Assembly (NCBI GenBank): GCA_047619485.1
Contig: JBLHKE010000110.1
Span: 1-14,154, forward strand
Length of the DNA stretch: 14,154 bases
Origin: JBLHKE01 sp047619485
GTDB taxonomy: Bacteria > Verrucomicrobiota > Verrucomicrobiia > Verrucomicrobiales > DEV007
Direction of reading: 5' to 3'
Within the stretch, counting starts at the first letter, position 1. Every line of letters begins with the position of its first letter. Under the pieces are notes generated by a model. That model searched no databases. It was given only the letters and a program-made list of their open reading frames with translations, and had not been told where the DNA came from. Positions 1-6,917 of the stretch are shown here, piece by piece. Both the position numbers and the translations under genes were made by a program.

Positions 1-988
1 ACCAGCCGTTGCGCAACCAGCTGCGAGAATCGCCAAAGATCATGCTGTAGGAATCGAGGTGCGCCTTGACGTTGCTCGGGTGGCCAGGACGCCAGATGCC
101 GAACGGGCTGATGCCAAATTTCACCCACGGCTTCTTGCGTTTGATCGAGCTGTAGAGCCCACCGACAAAGCTGTCGATGTTACTGCGCCGCCAGTCGTGG
201 CGATCCTTCCCCCGCCCATAGCGCCGGTGGGTCGCCTCGTCTGGGAACTCCGGGGCCGGCCGCGCCGAGGAGTTTTTTGGATACGGGTAGAAATAGTCGT
301 CGATGTGGATGCCATCGATGTCGTAGCGAGCGACCACGTCCATGATGACCTTGGCCGAATAGCTGCGCACCTCCGGCAGGCCAGGGTCGAGCCACACCTT
401 GCCCTCGAAACGCCGGATCCAACTCGGGTTGCGTTTGGTGACATGGCCAGAGGACGCGGTGCGCTTGGCCGAGGCTAACGCGCGGAACGGGTTGAACCAG
501 GCGTGCAACTCAAGGCCACGAGCGTGCGCCTCTTGCACCGCGAACTGTAGCGGATCGTAACCTGGCGACTGCCCCATCGTGCCAGTGAGCCAGTCGGCCC
601 AAGGTTCGTAAGGCGACTTGTAGAGCGCGTCACATGCAGGGCGCACCTGCAGGATGATGGCGTTCATGTTGAGTGATTTCGCCTTGTCTAGAATCGTGAT
701 CAGCTCGGCCTTCTGGCGCGTTGCAGAAAGCCCGGCGCGCGATGGCCAGTCGATGTTGAAGACACTCGCCACCCAGGCGCCACGAAATTCGCGTGTCAGC
801 GGCGGAGGCGTAACACTCGAATTGACGTAACCGGCACTGGCATCAGCGGAGGCTGACTGCTCGTCCGGACGGTCGCGATCACCGTAGGTCTGGGTATTTT
901 TCGGGCGCCCGCGACTGACGGATTCCGGGGTCGCGCAGGAGGCGATCAGGCCAAATAGCAACGGTAGAATAAGAGAGACACGGGTCAT
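1..988 (-). CDS. GHL10-family glycoside hydrolase-like lipoprotein (3' end missing)
   Basis: Reading the minus strand from the ATG at 986-988 gives 329 codons without a stop to the window edge, so the C-terminus is missing. The N-terminus is a lipoprotein signal: a short basic start, a hydrophobic run, then the lipobox IASC with Cys18. A low-complexity linker (about 20-63) precedes the catalytic-type domain. That domain opens with REFRGAWVASVFNIDWPS (67-84), the family opening. It continues with QVRPACDALY (114-123), HAWFNPFRA (162-170) and the strongly conserved DGIHIDDYFYPYP (225-237), then FGISPFGIWR (291-300). These are hallmarks of the GHL10 family (DUF187, YngK-like), a TIM-barrel group related to glycoside hydrolases and predicted to act on polysaccharide or peptidoglycan outside the cytoplasm. 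Substrate is unknown. It lies 49 bases downstream of the rtcB-like gene on the same strand and could be co-transcribed. The family call is firm; the reaction is inferred. Confidence 0.9.
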   Translation of the reverse strand, partial: MTRVSLILPLLFGLIASCATPESVSRGRPKNTQTYGDRDRPDEQSASADASAGYVNSSVTPPPLTREFRGAWVASVFNIDWPSRAGLSATRQKAELITILDKAKSLNMNAIILQVRPACDALYKSPYEPWADWLTGTMGQSPGYDPLQFAVQEAHARGLELHAWFNPFRALASAKRTASSGHVTKRNPSWIRRFEGKVWLDPGLPEVRSYSAKVIMDVVARYDIDGIHIDDYFYPYPKNSSARPAPEFPDEATHRRYGRGKDRHDWRRSNIDSFVGGLYSSIKRKKPWVKFGISPFGIWRPGHPSNVKAHLDSYSMIFGDSRSWLRNGW

Positions 989-1037
989 GCGGCGAAATGT
1001 AGATGGCCGCGTATGCAATGCCAAGGAATGCTTGCCC

Positions 1038-2618
1038 TCAATCTTCCCACTCGTCCGGGTGGCCGAGTTGCTGGTGGGTCTTGCGGCGTTCTGCACGGTG
1101 GCCGATCTGGCGAACCTGTTTCGGCGAGAGCACATCCTTGCGACTCATCCACGGCGCCGGGCCGGTATCGCCGGCCATGATACTGCCGAGCGGCTCGATC
1201 TCGGCGACGATGTCCGCCAGGCCAAACTGCTGGATCTGCGCCTTCACTTGCTCGGCAGATTTGTAACCGATCGGCGACTCGGACAAGTCCGACTTGCCAT
1301 AGAACCAGCGCACGTCGATCCCCTGCGTCGAGGCAGCAATCGATTCGGCGACGCGCACCTCGTCGAGCTCGCCAGTCTTCTTGTCTTTGAAAGGTTTCAT
1401 GGTCGCGGTGCGCGACACGTTGCGCCCCGCTCCGTGCGGGCAGAATGACAGGTAGTCCTCGTTGTCTTTCCCTAACACCATCAGAATCGGGCTGGCCATG
1501 TTGAGCGGGATGAGGCCGAGCAGCGGGTTGCCAGCCTCGTCATTCCACGCCGGGGTCGCGCCCTTGCCATGCAAAAAATGGTCACCCCGCCGCCACACGA
1601 AGTTGTGCTCGTTGCCGAACTCGGTGATCACCGCGCCATCGAGTCGCTCTAGGAATCGCGCGTGGATGCTCTGGTGGTTCGCCTTCGTCCAACGCCCGAT
1701 GTACTGTAGCGCCGCCCAATATTCTTCGCCAATCTCGGTATCGAAATCGAGCCACGCAGCTGCTTTCGGGATGCCTTTGGCGAGCTTGTTGGTGTGTTTC
1801 TCGGCGGCTTTTTGCCCGCGTTTGTAGAGCTGTGCGCCGAGGCCGCGCGAGCCGTGGTGGGTGACGAGCACGTGCGACTCGAACGGCACACCGTGCGCGC
1901 GCAGTTGTCCCGCCATCTCGTTGTGCCCCGCTTTCTCCAGCGCAGCGATCGCCGTCTCATCGAGGCGGACACTGCCGAGGAAAGCAAAATGGTTGCCGTC
2001 GCCCTGATCGGCCATGTGGATCTGGGCGTGCTTCTCGAGCCCCTGGAGGAATTTATTGTCCCACACATCTTCGTCGAGCACCGGGTGGTGAACAAGGTCG
2101 TCCGCCTTGCGCCCACCGTAGCCGAAGCGGGTCGAGTCCATCAGGTGGTCTAACATTTTACTAACCTCCGCCCCACCCGCATCAAAAAAGGTCGCGTACA
2201 TCGAGCAGCAGATGTCCGCGCTGTGCGCGGCAGGGATAATCGCGTTCTCCACAGCGATCGCACCGCCAACCGGAATCGTCGCGGGTCCGCCACCGACCGG
2301 GCAGGCATCGGGCATGATCACGCCACGGGCAATGCGCGGCATGCGCAGCAACTCGTCCATAGTCTTGCGCACCTTGGCGATGTTCTGCTCGTCGAGTGCA
2401 CAGGTCGCAGCGATCGCCTCGCCAAGCGGCGCGGCCTCCTCGCGGACACCGAGTTTCGGTGACGACTTCGGCACGTCGCGGGCAAGCAGTTTCAGCAGGT
2501 ATTTCTTATCTGAAATCCCGCGCGTCTGATACTCGGCCGCCTTCTCCAGCGCCTCGCTGATCTCCGGTCCGGGCGTCCACCCGGCGTCGATCAGATCTGT
2601 TCCATCGATCAATGACAT
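1038..2618 (-). CDS. RtcB-family RNA-splicing ligase (divergent branch)
   Basis: A 526-residue protein of the RtcB family. RtcB joins RNA 2',3'-cyclic phosphate or 3'-phosphate ends to 5'-OH ends using GTP and Mn2+ in the cytoplasm. All residues expected for catalysis appear present: metal ligands D135 and C138 (ADICCSM), H210 (GDGNH), H254 (THHGSRGLG) and H338 (NEHNF), and the guanylylated His as H395 in FCPHGAGR. The surroundings are divergent. The usual GVDIGCGM is SADICCSM, the usual MPDxH is MPDAC at 102-106, and SHGAGR is PHGAGR. It is therefore a paralogous branch rather than the standard E. coli type, and I leave the symbol blank. The C-terminal 40 residues are charged. Start: ATG at 2616-2618, with no clear Shine-Dalgarno. 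No archease or rtcA is nearby. The promoter region carries a short direct repeat. Confidence 0.9.
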   Translation of the reverse strand: MSLIDGTDLIDAGWTPGPEISEALEKAAEYQTRGISDKKYLLKLLARDVPKSSPKLGVREEAAPLGEAIAATCALDEQNIAKVRKTMDELLRMPRIARGVIMPDACPVGGGPATIPVGGAIAVENAIIPAAHSADICCSMYATFFDAGGAEVSKMLDHLMDSTRFGYGGRKADDLVHHPVLDEDVWDNKFLQGLEKHAQIHMADQGDGNHFAFLGSVRLDETAIAALEKAGHNEMAGQLRAHGVPFESHVLVTHHGSRGLGAQLYKRGQKAAEKHTNKLAKGIPKAAAWLDFDTEIGEEYWAALQYIGRWTKANHQSIHARFLERLDGAVITEFGNEHNFVWRRGDHFLHGKGATPAWNDEAGNPLLGLIPLNMASPILMVLGKDNEDYLSFCPHGAGRNVSRTATMKPFKDKKTGELDEVRVAESIAASTQGIDVRWFYGKSDLSESPIGYKSAEQVKAQIQQFGLADIVAEIEPLGSIMAGDTGPAPWMSRKDVLSPKQVRQIGHRAERRKTHQQLGHPDEWED

Positions 2619-2635
2619 TGGCCGCGCAGACTAGC

Positions 2636-2684
2636 GAAATGTCATGCATTGTAAAGTGGAACTGTCGGAGAAATGATGCATTTC
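2636..2684. repeat. Imperfect direct repeat with palindrome upstream of the rtcB-like gene
   Basis: GAAATGTCATGCATT (2636-2650) recurs as GAAATGATGCATT (2670-2682), 34 bases start to start. The second copy is also part of a perfect inverted repeat, GAAATG (2670-2675) and CATTTC (2679-2684), around a 3-base centre. The pair begins 18 bases upstream of the rtcB-like start and brackets a possible minus-strand -10 (TACAAT, 2648-2653). An operator role is inference only. Confidence 0.35.
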
Positions 2685-2778
2685 GGGGCTTGTATTAGAT
2701 CGACGAATAGTTGCTAACCACCTGCCAGCTAGTCCCCTTTGAATACACCAAGGTCACCACCGAGCAATCGTGGAAAAC

Positions 2779-3678
2779 CTACGGAGCAACGAATCCCTGG
2801 GCGACGATGATCTCCTTGGCCTCGTCGGTCTTGATCCACTCGAGGAACTTCTTCAACTCACCTTCGGGCGCTGCGACGAAGTAATAGTAGAGCGAGCGAC
2901 TGAGTGCGTAGTTACCCTTGCGGAGGTTCGCTGCACCCGGTGCGACTGGTTTCTCGCCCTCTTTACCTGAGTCGATTTTGAGGGCTTTGACACCTTCCGT
3001 TTTGTAGGCAGCCGGAGCATAACCAATCGCCAGCGGATCGCTTGCGATGGCTTCGAGCAGTGCGGTGCTACCGCTCATGGCAGCGATCCCGGGGCGGTAC
3101 TCTGCGCGCTTGTCCTCGCAGATCATTTTCAAGAATGCGCCATAGGTGCCCGAGCTGTTGTTTCGGCCGAGGGCTCGGATGTCCCCCTCCCGCTTCTCTC
3201 TCTCGCCGGAGCCATCCTCTCCCACATGCTCCCAGCGGTTGGTCATGCCAGCTTGCGTGTAGATGGCTTTGAGATCGTCGAGCGAAATCGAATCGATCGG
3301 GTTGTCTTTGTGGACGAAAATCGCGATCGGGTCGTAGGCGGCGACCATCTCCTCGACTCCGGGATCGTGCGCCGCCTCGAGTTTCGCTTCCTCGCTCGCC
3401 TTGATCGGCCTGGACGAGCTAGCGAGTTCGCACCTGCCATCGATGAGCGCTTTTAAACCACTGCTGCTGCCCCTGCCATCCACAACGATCGGCTCCAGGT
3501 TGGGGCGCTTTCTCGCGTAGGCATCAGCGAGAGCGAGATTCATCTGAAGCATGGTGTCAGAACCCATGATACGGATGGAAGCAGGCTTGCCGCCGTCTCC
3601 TTGCTTATCGTCATGAGATACTGCGGTGCCCACTGACAGGATACCAATTCCTACAATGGTGATGATCGGTAATTTCAT
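2779..3678 (-). CDS. PstS-like phosphate-binding protein (orphan)
   Basis: A 299-residue exported solute-binding protein of the PstS type (PBP-like fold). After an N-terminal signal (about 1-21) it shows the family ligand-binding segments in order: GSDTM (39-43), GRGSSSGL (68-75), ASSSRPI (86-92), and GRNNSSGTYGAFL (171-183), which corresponds to the GxxxGSGT phosphate loop. The body contains the usual DPIAIFVHKDNP and LDDLKAIYTQ segments. Such proteins bind phosphate in the periplasm and deliver it to PstCAB. No pstC, pstA, pstB or phoU lies within the window, so it is an orphan here. It may serve a distant transporter, act as a sensor, or be a surface phosphate scavenger. Start: ATG at 3676-3678; the next ATG is well inside the mature domain. 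There is no obvious Shine-Dalgarno. Phosphate rather than another oxyanion is a family-level assignment. Confidence 0.85.
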   Translation of the reverse strand: MKLPIITIVGIGILSVGTAVSHDDKQGDGGKPASIRIMGSDTMLQMNLALADAYARKRPNLEPIVVDGRGSSSGLKALIDGRCELASSSRPIKASEEAKLEAAHDPGVEEMVAAYDPIAIFVHKDNPIDSISLDDLKAIYTQAGMTNRWEHVGEDGSGEREKREGDIRALGRNNSSGTYGAFLKMICEDKRAEYRPGIAAMSGSTALLEAIASDPLAIGYAPAAYKTEGVKALKIDSGKEGEKPVAPGAANLRKGNYALSRSLYYYFVAAPEGELKKFLEWIKTDEAKEIIVAQGFVAP

Positions 3679-3833
3679 GCCAATACGTTAAGGCTATCGA
3701 AAAATGATTGCCAACGTGATTTCCAAAAACGACGGCGCCAAGCTTGCATCCCAAGCACTTTTATTTCATTTTTCATCATCTGTGCCTCTGGAGAGGATGG
3801 CACGCCAAGGAACATGGGACATCTCGTTGCCAT

Positions 3834-5453
3834 CTACTTCTCTACAGCCGGCGGCGGCGGAGGAGGCGGAGGGTCGAGCTGATTGATGAGCGCCTCGATG
3901 GTCTTGGTGCCGGGCATGCCCTGGTAGCCTGGCAAGATTCTGCGCAGCTCGGCAACGGCCTCTTTCTTATTTTGCTGCGACCGAAGCAGCTCGATCACGA
4001 ACAACTCCATCCTCAGCTTGTCGTCTTTCTGCTGGAACATCCCGCCTGCCTTTTTAAATGCCGCTGCGGCCTCGTCGAATTTCAGCTCCTCCCGATATCG
4101 CAGGCCGATCGTCTCGTAGATCTTCGCGCTCCTCAGTTTGTCGGCTGCAAAAGCGAGCTTCGCGTAGAGCTCAGGCCCGTCATCCCTCCAGCGGTTCACC
4201 CCCATGCGCACCGCTTTAAAATCGGGATCAGGTGTCTTCCCATACGGTCGACCGGACAGGAATGGCTGGTAGAGCGGATCACCGACCATCACGTTCATCC
4301 AGGAGACGTTAGGGGTCGCCATCCAACCGGACTCGATGAAGGTGTAACCCTCGAGCAAACGCGCGTTGAACAGATCGAGGTGCGTGGTCATGGTCAGGAA
4401 AGGTTCGTAGACGTTGCCCATCACCGCCGCCGCGCCGCGCAACAGCAACGGCCCGACCCAGTAGTAAGTCTGGTGGCGGAGCGTGGTCGCACTGTAGGAA
4501 TGGATGTGGGTCGCCACGGCACCTCGCTTGAACTTAAACTCCGGGTTGGCGAAGGGGCCGTCGGCGTTGCGCGCATACCAGCCGAAGTAGAAGATGACAT
4601 CGTCACCCAGTGGGAAATTCGTCGCGATGCGCTCCGGGTGGCGATCGACGTAGGTCGGGATGCCCATCTGCGCGTAGCTTTTGGCGATGTTCGTCAACCA
4701 CTCGTCACCGATCTTGTAGCCCGCGCCCTTGGTCACCCCCATGCGGGAGAGGTCGATGTAGGCGTTGCCCCACAGCCCCCCTTTCTCCACCGCGAGCGCA
4801 TCCTCGATGAGCCGCTGCGCGGTCGCGAAATCGGGACCATCAATGCGCCCGACCAGCATCATCGCCGCGATACCAGCAGCTGATTTCGTGCGGTCGCTCT
4901 TGAAGAACGGATTGCGTCCCATCGATCTCGTCGGCGCAGCGTCGAGGCTCAACATTGTCAGTTCGGAGTCGACGCTCGCTTCGTCCGTCTGCTGTTTGTT
5001 CTTCACCGGCGTTACGGGCTTGCCCTCCGCATCAACCTTACCGGTCGGCGGCAGTGGTTCCATCTGGATGCGCAGGGGCACGCCCTTCATCAGCGCAATA
5101 ATGTGGATCTTGCAAGACTTCGCGATCTTTCCCTGTGAGGCAGTCTCCAGCTCCCACAGCTGATTCTCGGTCATGAACCCGCGCAGAGGGTTGGCGATGG
5201 TGTCGTTGTAGGCGGTGCGACTGATCGTCTCCTCGAGCGCGCAGTTCAGGGCGACCAGGTGTTCGATTGGAATGTCGCGCGCCTTGGCGTAGAACGCGGC
5301 GAGCTGGCGAGACTCGGGTATATTCTGGTTGTAGACGACGAGTGTCGATTTCGCGTATTCAGTGTTCGGCACTGGAGCAGCCCGAACGAAATTAGACAGG
5401 CTAACGCAGATTAGCATTAACAAAATACGGTGATGGGGTCGCTTGGTATTCAT
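3834..5453 (-). CDS. TIGR03790 family secreted protein with C-terminal helical region and polyproline tail
   Basis: A member of the TIGR03790 family, which has no established biochemical function and is typical of Verrucomicrobiota, Planctomycetota and Acidobacteriota. I chose ATG at 5451-5453 (539 residues) because it gives a clean signal peptide (basic MNTKRPHHR, then a hydrophobic run). An upstream in-frame GTG at 5463-5465 would add four residues. Family signatures, in longer-start numbering: LVVYNQNIPESRQLA (42-56), ISRTAYN (81-87), MKGVPLRI (126-133), then further downstream GRIDGPD, EKGGLWGNAYID, FYFGWYARNADGPF, GAVATHIHSYSA, LLRGAAAVMGNVYEPF and NVMVGDPLY. The last about 100 residues are helical and TPR-like, ending in eight consecutive prolines (532-539) and AVEK. 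It is 155 bases upstream of the pstS-like gene on the same strand. The family call is very secure. Confidence 0.9.
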   Translation of the reverse strand: MNTKRPHHRILLMLICVSLSNFVRAAPVPNTEYAKSTLVVYNQNIPESRQLAAFYAKARDIPIEHLVALNCALEETISRTAYNDTIANPLRGFMTENQLWELETASQGKIAKSCKIHIIALMKGVPLRIQMEPLPPTGKVDAEGKPVTPVKNKQQTDEASVDSELTMLSLDAAPTRSMGRNPFFKSDRTKSAAGIAAMMLVGRIDGPDFATAQRLIEDALAVEKGGLWGNAYIDLSRMGVTKGAGYKIGDEWLTNIAKSYAQMGIPTYVDRHPERIATNFPLGDDVIFYFGWYARNADGPFANPEFKFKRGAVATHIHSYSATTLRHQTYYWVGPLLLRGAAAVMGNVYEPFLTMTTHLDLFNARLLEGYTFIESGWMATPNVSWMNVMVGDPLYQPFLSGRPYGKTPDPDFKAVRMGVNRWRDDGPELYAKLAFAADKLRSAKIYETIGLRYREELKFDEAAAAFKKAGGMFQQKDDKLRMELFVIELLRSQQNKKEAVAELRRILPGYQGMPGTKTIEALINQLDPPPPPPPPAVEK

Positions 5454-5528
5454 GATCGATCGCACGCAGAACCTAGGACGGAACTAGTGTTCGGACAGAA
5501 CTAAAATGGCAGTAGATCGGTCGGACAA

Positions 5529-6061
5529 CTAGTGGTCGTCGACGACTTTACCGTTCGGGGTGTCAGCCCAAGCTAAGAAATAGGGCGAGCTCTCGTAAAT
5601 CCGGTAGCGAAAGTTTTTTACAACACGTTCGATCTGGATCGGCAGCCGCTCGTGCTCCCCCGACTGGAGGATGACGATCAAGATCACCGTGGTGAGGAGG
5701 ATGACGACGGTCGACCAGCTGGCGAGGCTCCAGTTCTCAGTGAAAACGCCGAAAATTGCACTGCCGATCAGGAACGCGAGTACCACGAACAACCACGTGG
5801 TCTTGGCGGGCGGCTTGATCAGGTTGCTGCGACAGGCGTGGCACATCGGAACCCTGACTTTCTTTTTTGACAGACTTGTAACAAGATCCAGAACGAAACT
5901 GGCGAACGGGATAATGGTGAGCAGGCAGCCAAGGGCCATCACCCCGCTGTCGTTGCTGCTGCTCGGCACGATCTCGAGGCGTTTAGAAGTCTGCTCCCAC
6001 AGACGATGCACTGCGGCGGGAACTGTAGCGGCTGCGCAGACTTGAGGCGTAGATAGCGCAT
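5529..6061 (-). pseudogene. Zinc-ribbon, three-helix membrane protein with apparent -1 frameshift
   Basis: Two overlapping minus-strand frames together make one sensible protein. From the ATG at 6059-6061, frame A reads MRYLRLKSAQPLQFPPQCIVCG and then loses sense, stopping at 5939-5941. Frame B runs open from above 6061 to TAG at 5529-5531. It is sensible from EQTSKRLEIVPSSS onward. Adding one G to the GGG run (CCC on plus, 5996-5998) joins them as CIVCG-EQTSKRLEIV. The product would then have a first CxxC, a second CxxC in VPMCHAC (a split zinc ribbon), three hydrophobic segments (ALGCLLTIIPFASFVLDLV, TTWLFVVLAFLIGSAIFGVF and a third around LLTTVILIVIL), and a soluble C-terminus. The start lies 11 bases after the metallo-hydrolase stop, so it is likely operonic. 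Alternatives are a sequencing error, or two coupled ORFs, since the frame A TGA and an ATG at 5937-5939 overlap as TGATG. I do not recognise the family; function unknown. Confidence 0.6.
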
Positions 6062-6072
6062 TGGCGATGGGA

Positions 6073-6855
6073 TCAGCCGTCCAGCTCCAACCCATCGTAG
6101 GCGATGCGGATCCCGTCCGGCAAGTCCGCCTCCTCACGGGCGTGCGAAACCTCGTGCGCGATGTGGGTGAGGAAAGTCCGGCCGGACGCGACCTCTTGGG
6201 AAAAAGCCACCGCCTCGCTGAAGTTCATATGGGTCGGATGCTCGCTCAGCCGCAGGCCATCGATGATCAAGGTCTCGACACCGCGCACCGCCTCGGTCGC
6301 CTCCGCGCTAACGGACTTACAATCTGGCAGGTAGGCCGCGAGCTTTCTGCTCCCACGCTTAAAAAGAAATCCGATCGTCTCTAGCCGACCGTGAGTCACC
6401 GGTAGCGGCACGATCTCAATCTCACCCAGACTGAACGCCCCATCGATCACCCGCGGCTCCGGCTTAATGTAACCAGGGTAGCGATTCGTCCCATCGAAGG
6501 CCCACCTGAACATGCGCTTCAGGTCGTCGAGACACGCCTCGGTCGCGAAGAGGTCGATGGTAGCGTCTGCGCCAACAGAGAATCGCCGCAGATCATCAAA
6601 TCCGACCACGTGGTCCATGTGGGCGTGCGTGTAGACCACCGCATCGATATGGGAAATCCCCGCGCGCAAGCACTGCAGGCGCAGCTCGGGACCGGTGTCG
6701 ACAATCCACGAAGCCTCTGGCGTCTCGACGAAAATCGACGAGCGGTAGCGCTGGTCACGCGGATCATCCGAGGTGCAGACCTCGCAGCCACAGCCGATCA
6801 TCGGCACGCCGACTGAGGTTCCGGTGCCTAGAAATGTAATCTTGAAGTCACTCAT
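6073..6855 (-). CDS. PhnP-like metallo-beta-lactamase-fold hydrolase
   Basis: A 260-residue cytoplasmic MBL-fold protein of the PhnP/RNase Z-like group. The N-terminus has LGTGTSVGVP (9-18) and a structural zinc-type cluster, GCGCEVC (C22, C24, C27), as in PhnP. The catalytic metal motif is THAHMDH (H77, H79, D81, H82), with further ligands probably H155 (VTHG), D178 (LPDC) and H231 or H234 (LTHIAHE). PhnP itself is the cyclic ribosyl phosphate phosphodiesterase of the C-P lyase pathway. No phn genes are present here, so the substrate of this homologue is open, and related verrucomicrobial proteins are usually annotated only as MBL-fold hydrolases. It is divergent from recN, with 62 bases between the two starts, and probably heads a two-gene unit with the zinc-ribbon membrane protein. 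The ATG at 6853-6855 gives the expected N-terminal beta strand. Confidence 0.88.
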   Translation of the reverse strand: MSDFKITFLGTGTSVGVPMIGCGCEVCTSDDPRDQRYRSSIFVETPEASWIVDTGPELRLQCLRAGISHIDAVVYTHAHMDHVVGFDDLRRFSVGADATIDLFATEACLDDLKRMFRWAFDGTNRYPGYIKPEPRVIDGAFSLGEIEIVPLPVTHGRLETIGFLFKRGSRKLAAYLPDCKSVSAEATEAVRGVETLIIDGLRLSEHPTHMNFSEAVAFSQEVASGRTFLTHIAHEVSHAREEADLPDGIRIAYDGLELDG

Positions 6856-6917
6856 GGATTGCGTTGAAAATCGTTAGAGCGCCCTGCATAGTCGGACACC
6901 CGAACAAAGCCTCAGTA

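Noticed and set aside
59..478. Plus-strand open frame at the left edge
   Set aside because: Antisense to the GHL10-type gene, which is read through continuously on the minus strand.
3744..4883. Long plus-strand open frame (379 codons)
   Set aside because: It lies antisense to the TIGR03790 gene, is rich in Arg, His and Asp as expected from the opposite strand of GC-rich coding DNA, and shows no domain.
6856..6917. LexA-type SOS box upstream of recN
   Set aside because: Only a half-site resembling CGAAC is present; neither a CTGT-N8-ACAG nor a CGAAC-N4-GTTCG palindrome is seen.
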